NCBI GenBank assembly: GCA_036259355.1
Contig: DATABY010000089.1
Location: forward strand, 1 to 12,608
Origin: JALZDI01 sp036259355
GTDB taxonomy: Bacteria; Actinomycetota; Actinomycetes; Propionibacteriales; Nocardioidaceae
Reading direction: 5' to 3'
DNA: 12,608 nt
Numbering within the stretch: the stretch's first letter is position 1; each line of letters begins with the position of its first letter. Shown here piece after piece: positions 6,946-12,421 of this stretch. The notes below the pieces were generated by a model. That model searched no databases, had not been told where the DNA came from, and saw only the letters and a list, made by a program, of their open reading frames with translations. The position numbers and the translations under genes are program-made.

Positions 6946-7932
6946 GTGATCGAGTTCTTCAAGGACGTCGGGTCGTTGATCATGGACCCGCTGTACTTCG
7001 TGACGTCGTTCATCCTCACGACGTTCCACGAGCTGTTCAGCGGCTGGTTCGGCGACGGCAACGCGGCCCAGGGCTGGGCGTGGGCCCTGGCGATCGTCTG
7101 CCTCACGATCGTCATCCGCATCGTGCTGATCCCGCTGTTCGTCAAGCAGATCAAGTCCAGCCGCAACATGCAGCTGCTGCAGCCCAAGGTCAAGGAGCTG
7201 CAGAAGAAGTACGGTCAGGACCGGGAGCGGCTGGCCCAGGAGACGATGAAGCTCTACCGCGAGACGGGCACGAACCCGTTCGCGTCCTGCCTCCCGTTGA
7301 TCCTGCAGATGCCGATCTTCCTGGCGCTGTTCCGGCTGATCGACCGCGCGGCGACCCCCGGCTTCGGCGGCGAGCACTTCCTCACCGACACCAACGGGGA
7401 GCAGCTGCAGCGGGCGACGATCTTCGGCGCGCGGATCTCCGACCAGTTCCTCGGCGCCGACGACCTGAACACCCAGATCCTCGCGATCATCCTCATCCTG
7501 ACGATGACCGCGACCACGTTCCTCACCCAGCGCCAGCTCATGAGCAAGAACATGCCGGCCGACGCGATGAGCGGTCCGTACGCGCAGCAGCAGAAGATGC
7601 TGCTGTACGTGCTGCCGCTGGTGTTCGGTGTCGGCGGGGTCGCCTTCCCGATCGGTGTGGTGATCTACTGGACCACCTCCAACGCGTGGACCATGTGCCA
7701 GCAGTTCTACGTCATCCACAACAACCCCGCGCCGGGCACACCCGCAGCCAAGGCGCGGGAGGAGCGGCTCGCGCGCAAGGGAAAAGCCACGGCCACCCCC
7801 GCTGGTGGCAGTTCTGGCGGCGGGGCCGGGGGTGACGGTGCGGTCGCCGTGAAGGAGGCGCCGCGCCCGCCGCAGCGCCAGCAGCCCAAGAAGCAGCCGC
7901 GCAGCAAACGCAAGCCGGGGAAGAAGAAGTAG
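6946..7932 (+). CDS. yidC: Membrane protein insertase YidC
   Basis: YidC/Oxa1 insertase places proteins into the cytoplasmic membrane, alone or with SecYEG. The 328-residue protein shows about five hydrophobic segments: roughly 13-33, 44-64, 112-133, 177-195 and 218-247. Arg58 in TIVIRIVLIPL is the conserved hydrophilic-groove arginine. The cytoplasmic loop after it (65-110) is charged and helical (LQPKVKELQKKYG). The C-terminus from about 265 is Gly-rich and then strongly basic (KKQPRSKRKPGKKK), likely a ribosome-contacting tail. The length and lack of a large extracellular domain fit the Gram-positive/actinobacterial type. GTG 6946-6948 immediately follows the yidD stop, with GAGG seven bases upstream. 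Confidence 0.97.
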   Translation: MIEFFKDVGSLIMDPLYFVTSFILTTFHELFSGWFGDGNAAQGWAWALAIVCLTIVIRIVLIPLFVKQIKSSRNMQLLQPKVKELQKKYGQDRERLAQETMKLYRETGTNPFASCLPLILQMPIFLALFRLIDRAATPGFGGEHFLTDTNGEQLQRATIFGARISDQFLGADDLNTQILAIILILTMTATTFLTQRQLMSKNMPADAMSGPYAQQQKMLLYVLPLVFGVGGVAFPIGVVIYWTTSNAWTMCQQFYVIHNNPAPGTPAAKAREERLARKGKATATPAGGSSGGGAGGDGAVAVKEAPRPPQRQQPKKQPRSKRKPGKKK

Positions 7933-8043
7933 CCCACCCGGCCCCAGACCTGGACAAGTGGCCGGACCGGCACCAGAACCCCCGCGAGTGCGCCCGCAGG
8001 GCGTGACAGGTGCCACCGCCACGATCTGTGAAGGAGAACGCCC

Positions 8044-8658
8044 GTGACTGAAGGCGCCTCGCCCACCGACGACGTCGGCACCGCTGCGGCCGAGGACCCG
8101 GCCGACACCCCTGCCGTGGATACCGAGGACCCGGCGGAGGACCTTGCCGAGGACCCTGCCGAGAACTCTGCGGACAGCGCTTCGGGTGACCGCGCCGACA
8201 GCGCGACCGCCCTTGAGCGTGAGTGCGACATTGCGGCCGACTACCTCGAGGAACTGCTCGACATCGCCGACCTCGACGGTGACCTCGACCTCTATGTGGA
8301 GGGCGAACGGGCCGCGGTCTCGATCGTCGGCACCGGGCTCGACGACCTGGTCGGCCGTCACGGCGAGGTGTTGGACGCGCTGCAGGACCTGACTCGGCTC
8401 GCGGTGCTGCGTACCACTGGAGAACGCAGCCGGCTGATGCTGGACATCGGCGGCTTCCGGGCGGCCAAGCGGAAGTCGCTCGAGGAGCAGGCCCGCGAAG
8501 TTGTGGCCGAGGTCGAGAAGTCCGGCGAGCCACGGAAGCTGTCACCGATGACACCGTTCGAGCGCAAGGTCGTCCACGACGCCGTCGCCGCGGCGGGACT
8601 CAAGAGTGAGTCCGAGGGCGAGGAGCCGCACCGGTGCGTCGTGGTGTTGCCCGCCTGA
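8044..8658 (+). CDS. jag: KH/R3H RNA-binding protein (Jag/KhpB/EloR family)
   Basis: Members of this family bind RNA and, in Gram-positive bacteria, influence cell elongation and division (KhpB/EloR). The 204-residue protein has an acidic low-complexity N-terminus (about 1-58) with an EDxA repeat, a KH domain (about 62-140) with the GxxG loop GRHG (104-107), and a C-terminal R3H domain with Arg174-xxx-His178 (ERKVVHDAV) ending in the typical HRCVVVLPA. The start is GTG 8044-8046 with AAGGAG seven bases upstream. It lies 111 bp after yidC, a gap where I see only weak inverted repeats, and 25 bp before rsmG. The order yidC-jag-rsmG is conserved across Gram-positive bacteria. Confidence 0.95.
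   Translation: MTEGASPTDDVGTAAAEDPADTPAVDTEDPAEDLAEDPAENSADSASGDRADSATALERECDIAADYLEELLDIADLDGDLDLYVEGERAAVSIVGTGLDDLVGRHGEVLDALQDLTRLAVLRTTGERSRLMLDIGGFRAAKRKSLEEQAREVVAEVEKSGEPRKLSPMTPFERKVVHDAVAAAGLKSESEGEEPHRCVVVLPA
8125..8172 (+). repeat. 12-bp tandem repeat in jag linker
   Basis: Four imperfect 12-bp units of the form GAGGACCCTGCC encode EDPA, EDLA, EDPA and ENSA. The result is an acidic disordered linker ahead of the KH domain, similar in period to the repeat in dciA. Confidence 0.6.
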
Positions 8659-8683
8659 GGGCCCACCGGCGGGGCGCCAGCGC

Positions 8684-9367
8684 GTGAGCGCGTCGGTTTC
8701 ACGTGAAACACCGCCGCCGCCTCCCGGGGCGGCGGCGGTGTTTGGTTCGGCCTGGCCGCGGCTGCTGGGGTACGCCGAGCTGCTCGCGGATGCGGGCGTC
8801 GTACGGGGGCTCATCGGGCCCCGGGAGGTGCCGAGGCTCTGGGACCGGCATCTGTGCAACTGCGCCCAGATCGCCGGCGCCTTCGGTTCGGGCGCGCGGG
8901 TGTGCGATCTCGGTTCAGGTGCCGGGCTGCCCGGAGTCGTGCTCGCCCTGGCCCGCCCGGACCTGGAGGTGACCCTCCTCGAACCCCTGCTGCGACGCAC
9001 GCGGTTCCTCGACGAGGTGGTGGACGAGCTCGGGCTGGACAACGTGCGGGTGGAGCGAGGACGCGCGGAGGAGCACGCAGCAGCAGGGTTCGACGCGGTG
9101 ACGGCCCGTGCGGTCGCGCCGCTGGACCGCCTGGTGCGCTGGGCACTGCCGATGTGCCGGCCCGGCGGCATGCTGCTGGCGATGAAGGGCGCGAGCGCCG
9201 CGGACGAGCTCGCGGCCGCGGAACCGGTCCTCCGGAAGGCTCGCGCGGCCTCGAGCCAGGTGCGAGAACTAGCTTTTTCCCCACAGTGGAGTGGCGTGCT
9301 TGCAGTCGAGGTCATCGCCGGTGAGACTGTGCCCGCTGGTAAGGCAAGAAGGCGACGGAGGTCCTGA
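8684..9367 (+). CDS. rsmG: 16S rRNA (guanine527-N7)-methyltransferase RsmG
   Basis: RsmG (GidB) methylates N7 of G527 in 16S rRNA using S-adenosylmethionine; loss gives low-level streptomycin resistance in several bacteria. The 227-residue protein has the family motif EVPRLWDRHLCNC (about 48-60), the SAM-binding motif VCDLGSGAGLPG (73-84), then LLEPLLRRTRFLDEV, and later RAVAPLDRLVRWALPMCRPGG. I chose GTG 8684, giving VSASVSRETPPPPPG; the frame is open from 8606, but that would overlap jag by about 50 bp. GTG 8738 (VFGSAWPRLL) is a real alternative, because family homology starts there and the DNA before it holds a parS site and a strong hairpin. No clear Shine-Dalgarno sequence decides between them. 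Confidence 0.94.
   Translation: MSASVSRETPPPPPGAAAVFGSAWPRLLGYAELLADAGVVRGLIGPREVPRLWDRHLCNCAQIAGAFGSGARVCDLGSGAGLPGVVLALARPDLEVTLLEPLLRRTRFLDEVVDELGLDNVRVERGRAEEHAAAGFDAVTARAVAPLDRLVRWALPMCRPGGMLLAMKGASAADELAAAEPVLRKARAASSQVRELAFSPQWSGVLAVEVIAGETVPAGKARRRRRS
8696..8709. promoter_or_regulatory. parS: parS site 1 (ParB-binding centromere site)
   Basis: GTTTCACGTGAAAC is the perfect 14-bp palindromic core of the bacterial parS site. ParB, encoded 2.4 kb downstream, would load here as a CTP-dependent clamp. The site lies in the first codons of rsmG and is read as V-S-R-E-T. Confidence 0.93.
8706..8743 (+). other. Strong hairpin joined to parS site 1
   Basis: AAACACCGCCGCCGCC (8706-8721) and GGCGGCGGCGGTGTTT (8728-8743) are perfect complements, forming a 16-bp stem with a six-base loop. 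The left arm uses the last AAAC of the parS palindrome. It resembles an intrinsic terminator (GC stem with a short T run) but is located in or just before the start of rsmG, so it could also act as an attenuator or simply be a Pro/Ala codon run. Confidence 0.6.
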
Positions 9368-9387
9368 GGAGTGCGCACGGTGGCCGG

Positions 9388-9438
9388 CCTGGGATGGCCG
9401 ACGGAGGACAGCGTGGAATCCTCGGACCTGGGATGGCC
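9388..9438 (+). repeat. 12-bp direct repeat around the parA start
   Basis: CCTGGGATGGCC occurs at 9388-9399 and again at 9427-9438, 39 bp apart, on either side of the chosen parA Shine-Dalgarno sequence and start codon. It could be an operator pair or a local duplication (the peptide LGWP appears twice if both are translated). Confidence 0.55.
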
Positions 9439-11074
9439 CTCGACAAGTAGACAAAGGCCTTTGTCGACATGGCGGAGTGGCGAGGTTTCACGTGAAACGG
9501 CTGCACCGCCGCCCTCGACCGAAACAGCGGGCCCAGCACCGGGCGTCGTCGAGCCCTCTTCGGCTCCCGATGCCGTGCGCGCGCCGACGGCAAAGCTGCC
9601 GCAGGGAGTCGGCACGGCGCCGCAGGCCTACACCGACCCAGAGGCACCCGAGGCCGGTGCCGAAGAGGACGAGGTGCCAGGCCCGTCTCCGCACGGCGTG
9701 GGCGCCGCGCCGCAGGCCTACACCGATGTGGGAAGGCCCGAAGCACCCGAGGCGCCCGAAGCACCCGAGGCACTCGAAACTTCTCAGCCGTCCGAGACTT
9801 CCGAGGTATCCGACGCACCCGAGGTATCCGACGCACCCGAGGCACCCGAGGCGCCCGAGGTGCCCGAGGCGCCCGGAGAAGCAGTCGACGAGGCCGACGC
9901 GGGACCGGGACTGGGCCCATCCCCGGAAGCCGCGAATGACCCGGCAGGTCCGGCGCCGGCAAGCTCCGCCAGTACGCCCGGTGCCGTGGCAGCGGCCGAC
10001 GTTTCACGTGAAACGGCCGGCGACGCCGCAACGCCCGCGCCTGACGTGCCCTCCGTCGAGGGGCTGCCCGATACCGCGACCCAGGACGCCGAGCAGGCCC
10101 GTTTCGGACCGACGCTCGCGCCCGGGCCCCTGGCGGCGCCGATGACCGCTGCCGAGGTCGCCGCCGACTCCAGCCCGACGTACGCCGACCCGACCACACC
10201 CTTGGCCTCGGCTGCCCAGCAGGACGTGCGCGGCGGCCGGAGCGGCGCACGGCCGCTCCCGCGGCCGGCGGAGACCCGCGTGATGGTCATCGCCAACCAG
10301 AAGGGCGGGGTGGGCAAGACCACCACCACCGTGAACATCGCGGCGGGTCTGGCCCAGCACGGCATGCGGGTGCTGATCATCGACCTCGACCCGCAGGGCA
10401 ACGCGTCCACCGCCCTCGGCATCGACCACTCCGCCGGCACGCCCGGGGTATACGAGGTGCTGTCCGACGGAAAGCCACTCGGCGACGTCGTGTGCCAGAG
10501 CCCCGACGTCCCGGGCCTGTACGGCGTCCCGGCCACGATCGACCTGGCAGGCGCGGAGATCGAGCTGGTCTCGCTGGTGGCCCGCGAGTCGCGGCTGCGG
10601 AAGGCCCTCGACGCCCACCTGGCCTCGTTGGAGGGTGACGAGCGCTTCGACTACGTGTTCATCGACTGCCCGCCATCCCTGGGCCTGCTCACGATCAACG
10701 CGCTGGTGGCCGGCCGCGAGATGTTGATCCCGATCCAGTGCGAGTACTACGCGCTCGAGGGCGTCACGCAGCTGCTGCGCAACGTGGAGATGGTGCGCGC
10801 CCACCTCAACCCTGATCTTCGGGTGTCGACCATCGTGCTGACCATGTACGACGGACGCACCCGGTTGGCCGCCGGTGTGGCCGACGAGGTGCGCCAGCAC
10901 TTCGGCGACATCGTCCTGCACACCGCGATCCCACGGTCGGTGCGGATTTCCGAGGCGCCCAGCTACGGCCAGACAGTGATCACCTACGACCCGGCCTCGT
11001 CCGGAGCGCTGTCCTACCTCGAGGCCGCCCGAGAGCTCGCCACCCACAACCCACAGCAGACGGAGGAACCGTGA
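9413..11074 (+). CDS. parA: Chromosome-partitioning ATPase ParA with long N-terminal extension
   Basis: ParA is a deviant Walker-type ATPase that binds DNA non-specifically and drives ParB-parS complexes apart. The core starts near residue 288 of this 553-residue frame. It has deviant Walker A KGGVGKTT (297-304, with signature Lys297 and Lys302), Walker A' DLDPQGNAS (324-332), IDCPPSLG (417-424), and the usual RISEAPSYGQTV near the end. I chose GTG 9413 because GGAGG stands five bases before it. The first 280 residues are low-complexity Pro/Glu/Ala sequence containing two parS sites, an internal duplication and EAP repeats, far more than a normal ParA of about 250-350 residues. ATG 10142 would give a conventional 310-residue protein but lacks a clear ribosome-binding site. 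The stop overlaps the parB start by four bases. Confidence 0.9.
   Translation: MESSDLGWPSTSRQRPLSTWRSGEVSRETAAPPPSTETAGPAPGVVEPSSAPDAVRAPTAKLPQGVGTAPQAYTDPEAPEAGAEEDEVPGPSPHGVGAAPQAYTDVGRPEAPEAPEAPEALETSQPSETSEVSDAPEVSDAPEAPEAPEVPEAPGEAVDEADAGPGLGPSPEAANDPAGPAPASSASTPGAVAAADVSRETAGDAATPAPDVPSVEGLPDTATQDAEQARFGPTLAPGPLAAPMTAAEVAADSSPTYADPTTPLASAAQQDVRGGRSGARPLPRPAETRVMVIANQKGGVGKTTTTVNIAAGLAQHGMRVLIIDLDPQGNASTALGIDHSAGTPGVYEVLSDGKPLGDVVCQSPDVPGLYGVPATIDLAGAEIELVSLVARESRLRKALDAHLASLEGDERFDYVFIDCPPSLGLLTINALVAGREMLIPIQCEYYALEGVTQLLRNVEMVRAHLNPDLRVSTIVLTMYDGRTRLAAGVADEVRQHFGDIVLHTAIPRSVRISEAPSYGQTVITYDPASSGALSYLEAARELATHNPQQTEEP
9450..9465. promoter_or_regulatory. Perfect 16-bp palindrome before parS site 2
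   Basis: GACAAAGGCCTTTGTC is a perfect palindrome, 20 bases before the second parS site. It runs into TTTGTCGACA (9460-9469), a motif that recurs inside dnaA and after parB. It lies in codons that are poor for this genome (AGT AGA CAA AGG), which suggests selection on the DNA. A possible operator; the binding protein is unknown. Confidence 0.5.
9485..9498. promoter_or_regulatory. parS: parS site 2
   Basis: Perfect GTTTCACGTGAAAC core in the 5' part of the parA frame, read as V-S-R-E-T, 776 bp from the end of parS site 1 and about 1.6 kb before parB. Confidence 0.93.
9617..9726 (+). repeat. 20-bp direct repeat within the parA extension
   Basis: GCGCCGCAGGCCTACACCGA occurs identically at 9617-9636 and 9707-9726, a 90-bp (30-codon) period. 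The surrounding peptide is duplicated as GVGTAPQAYTD and GVGAAPQAYTD. It points to an in-frame duplication in the disordered region. Confidence 0.8.
9737..9876 (+). repeat. EAP/EVSDAP-coding tandem repeats in parA extension
   Basis: A run of 9-bp units resembling CCCGAGGCA encodes repeated E-A-P. Inside it an 18-bp unit GAGGTATCCGACGCACCC is tandemly duplicated exactly (9803-9820 and 9821-9838), encoding EVSDAP twice. It is an acidic, Pro-rich, presumably disordered segment. Confidence 0.75.
10001..10014. promoter_or_regulatory. parS: parS site 3
   Basis: Perfect GTTTCACGTGAAAC core, extended to a 16-bp palindrome by flanking C and G (10000-10015). It lies inside the parA frame, again read as V-S-R-E-T, 141 bp before the alternative parA start ATG 10142. 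Confidence 0.93.
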
Positions 11075-12096
11075 ACGCACGTCGAGGGCTGGGCCGTGGG
11101 CTCGGTGCACTGATTCCGACCGCGGCAGAGCAGGAGGCGCGTCACGGCGGCGCATCCGCCGCGGCGGCCGGCGTGGGCAACGTCCCGGTGTCGCCCGGTC
11201 CCCAGAACGGCGTTGGGGCAGGCCCGGCGCACAACGGTGACGCCGCGACGGCGCGCCAGGAGCCGGGACCGGCGATGCAAGAGGTCGACGGCGCCCGGTT
11301 CGCCGAGATCCCGGTCGACCAGGTCACGCCGAACCCACGCCAGCCGCGGGAGGTGTTCGAGGAAGAGGCGATGGCCGAGCTGGTGCACTCGGTCAGGGAG
11401 ATCGGACTGCTGCAGCCGGTCGTCGTACGCCCCGTCGGCGAGGACCGCTACGAGCTGATCATGGGCGAGCGGCGGTGGCGCGCCATCCGGGAGGCCGGCC
11501 TCGACACGATCCCCGCGATCGTCCGCGACACCAGCGACGACGCGATGCTGCGGGACGCCTTGCTGGAGAACCTGCACCGCGCGCAGCTGAACCCACTGGA
11601 GGAGGCCGCTGCCTACCAGCAGCTGCTCGACGACTTCGGTTGCACCCACGACGACCTCGCCACCCGCATCGGACGGTCGCGTCCGCAGATCTCCAACACG
11701 CTTCGCCTACTGCGGCTGTCCCCGTCCGTGCAGCGCCGCGTGGCCGCCGGGGTGCTCTCCGCCGGGCACGCCCGCGCCCTGGTGGGCGTGGAGGAGGAGG
11801 AGGTCCAGGACCGCCTCGCTGGTCGCGTCGTGTCGGAGGGGCTGTCGGTGCGCGCGCTCGAGGAGATCATCTCGGTCGCAGGCTCCGAGGACGGCAACGG
11901 GCGGCGCAGTCGGCCGCGGAAGCCGGTCGCCCCGGGCCTGGCCGACCTCGCCGGCAGGCTGAGCGAGCGGTTCGACACCCGGGTCAAGGTCGACCTCGGC
12001 AAGTCCAAGGGCCGCATCACGGTCGAGTTCGCCTCGCTCGACGACCTGCGCCGCATCGTCGAGATCATGGACCCCCAGAACGACGTACCGGTATAG
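11071..12096 (+). CDS. parB: Chromosome-partitioning protein ParB
   Basis: ParB loads at parS, spreads along DNA as a CTP-bound clamp and stimulates ParA. The 341-residue protein starts NARRGLGRGLGALIP, the N-terminal peptide that activates ParA. After a variable linker (17-76) comes the ParB/Srx CTPase domain (about 77-150) with GERRWRA (132-138), then ENLHRAQLNPLEEA (166-179), the helix-turn-helix domain with THDDLATRIGRSRPQISNTLRLL (192-214), and a C-terminal dimerisation domain (about 285-333). GTG 11071 has GGAGG four bases upstream and overlaps the parA stop (GTGA), so the pair is co-translated. Three matching parS sites lie within 2.4 kb upstream. Confidence 0.98.
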   Translation: MNARRGLGRGLGALIPTAAEQEARHGGASAAAAGVGNVPVSPGPQNGVGAGPAHNGDAATARQEPGPAMQEVDGARFAEIPVDQVTPNPRQPREVFEEEAMAELVHSVREIGLLQPVVVRPVGEDRYELIMGERRWRAIREAGLDTIPAIVRDTSDDAMLRDALLENLHRAQLNPLEEAAAYQQLLDDFGCTHDDLATRIGRSRPQISNTLRLLRLSPSVQRRVAAGVLSAGHARALVGVEEEEVQDRLAGRVVSEGLSVRALEEIISVAGSEDGNGRRSRPRKPVAPGLADLAGRLSERFDTRVKVDLGKSKGRITVEFASLDDLRRIVEIMDPQNDVPV

Positions 12097-12132
12097 CGCT
12101 TCGGCAATACGTCGATTTGTCGACAAAGCGCT
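12095..12132 (+). terminator. Inverted repeat with inner palindrome after parB
   Basis: AGCGCTT (12095-12101), overlapping the parB stop codon, pairs with AAGCGCT (12126-12132). Between them lies the perfect 12-bp palindrome TTTGTCGACAAA (12116-12127), which shares two bases with the right arm. No T tract follows, so this is at best a non-canonical terminator; a protein-binding site is equally possible. Confidence 0.35.
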
Positions 12133-12147
12133 GTAACGCTAGGCCCC

Positions 12148-12243
12148 CAGGTCGCTAAGACGTCACGTCGCTAAGCCGTCAGGTCGGCAAGCCGTCAGGT
12201 CGGCAAGCCGTCAGATCGCGAAGACGTCGGATGGCCAAGAGAT
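12148..12243 (+). repeat. Tandem array of six 16-bp units
   Basis: Six head-to-tail 16-bp units lie without spacers: CAGGTCGCTAAGACGT, CACGTCGCTAAGCCGT, CAGGTCGGCAAGCCGT (two identical copies), CAGATCGCGAAGACGT and a diverged CGGATGGCCAAGAGAT. A shortened start of a seventh may follow. AAG is fixed at unit positions 10-12 in all six, and CGT ends the first five. The array is not in a gene. It looks like an iteron or minisatellite array; no function can be assigned from sequence. Confidence 0.85.
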
Positions 12244-12279
12244 CAGCCAGGTCGGTCGAGGACACCGCGTCTCCCCCGA

Positions 12280-12350
12280 GGGAAATCCCCGTTCCCCAAC
12301 CGAATTCGCGTCGGGAAGGAAGGAGAACGGGCGGTTACGGTCCATTTCCC
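12280..12350. other. Nested inverted repeats
   Basis: GGGAAAT (12280-12286) pairs with ATTTCCC (12344-12350), and inside it CCCGTTC (12288-12294) pairs with GAACGGG (12325-12331). The result is a two-step imperfect stem in the parB-ddl gap. It might be a bidirectional terminator for the convergent genes, though no T runs follow either arm. Confidence 0.45.
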
Positions 12351-12353
12351 GGC

Positions 12354-12395
12354 CTGCGGCCGAGCGTCTGCGGCCGAGCGTTTGCGGCCGAGGGC
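12354..12395 (+). repeat. Three tandem 14-bp repeats
   Basis: CTGCGGCCGAGCGT is present twice exactly (12354-12367, 12368-12381), followed by a diverged third unit (12382-12395). It lies just past the 3' end of the ddl-like gene, outside coding sequence. Confidence 0.75.
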
Positions 12396-12421
12396 CCGCG
12401 GCGGGTGGCCCTGCGGCGCGG

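Larger units (their letters stand above)
12097..12421. other. Repeat-rich intergenic region between parB and ddl
   Basis: This 325-bp gap separates convergent parB and ddl. No credible gene is visible. In order it contains the palindrome TTTGTCGACAAA, the 16-bp tandem array, nested inverted repeats, three 14-bp repeats, and a GGGCC/GGCCC pair (12392-12411). Some transcription termination is expected here because the flanking genes converge. Confidence 0.7.

Noticed and set aside
7712..7720. TCATCCACA as a DnaA box in yidC
   Set aside because: A single isolated near-match that simply encodes conserved V-I-H-N residues of yidC.
8293..8301. TGTGGAGGG as a DnaA box in jag
   Set aside because: Isolated, several mismatches, and within ordinary coding sequence of the KH domain.
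6880..8361. A 493-codon minus-strand open frame opposite yidC and jag
   Set aside because: Antisense to two well-supported genes, with composition explained by their codon bias.
8606..8683. rsmG starting at GTG 8606
   Set aside because: It would overlap jag by about 50 bp and add residues unlike RsmG; GTG 8684 or 8738 is more plausible.
12148..12243. The 16-bp array as a CRISPR
   Set aside because: Units are directly adjacent with no unique spacers, are too short for CRISPR repeats, and no cas gene is near.
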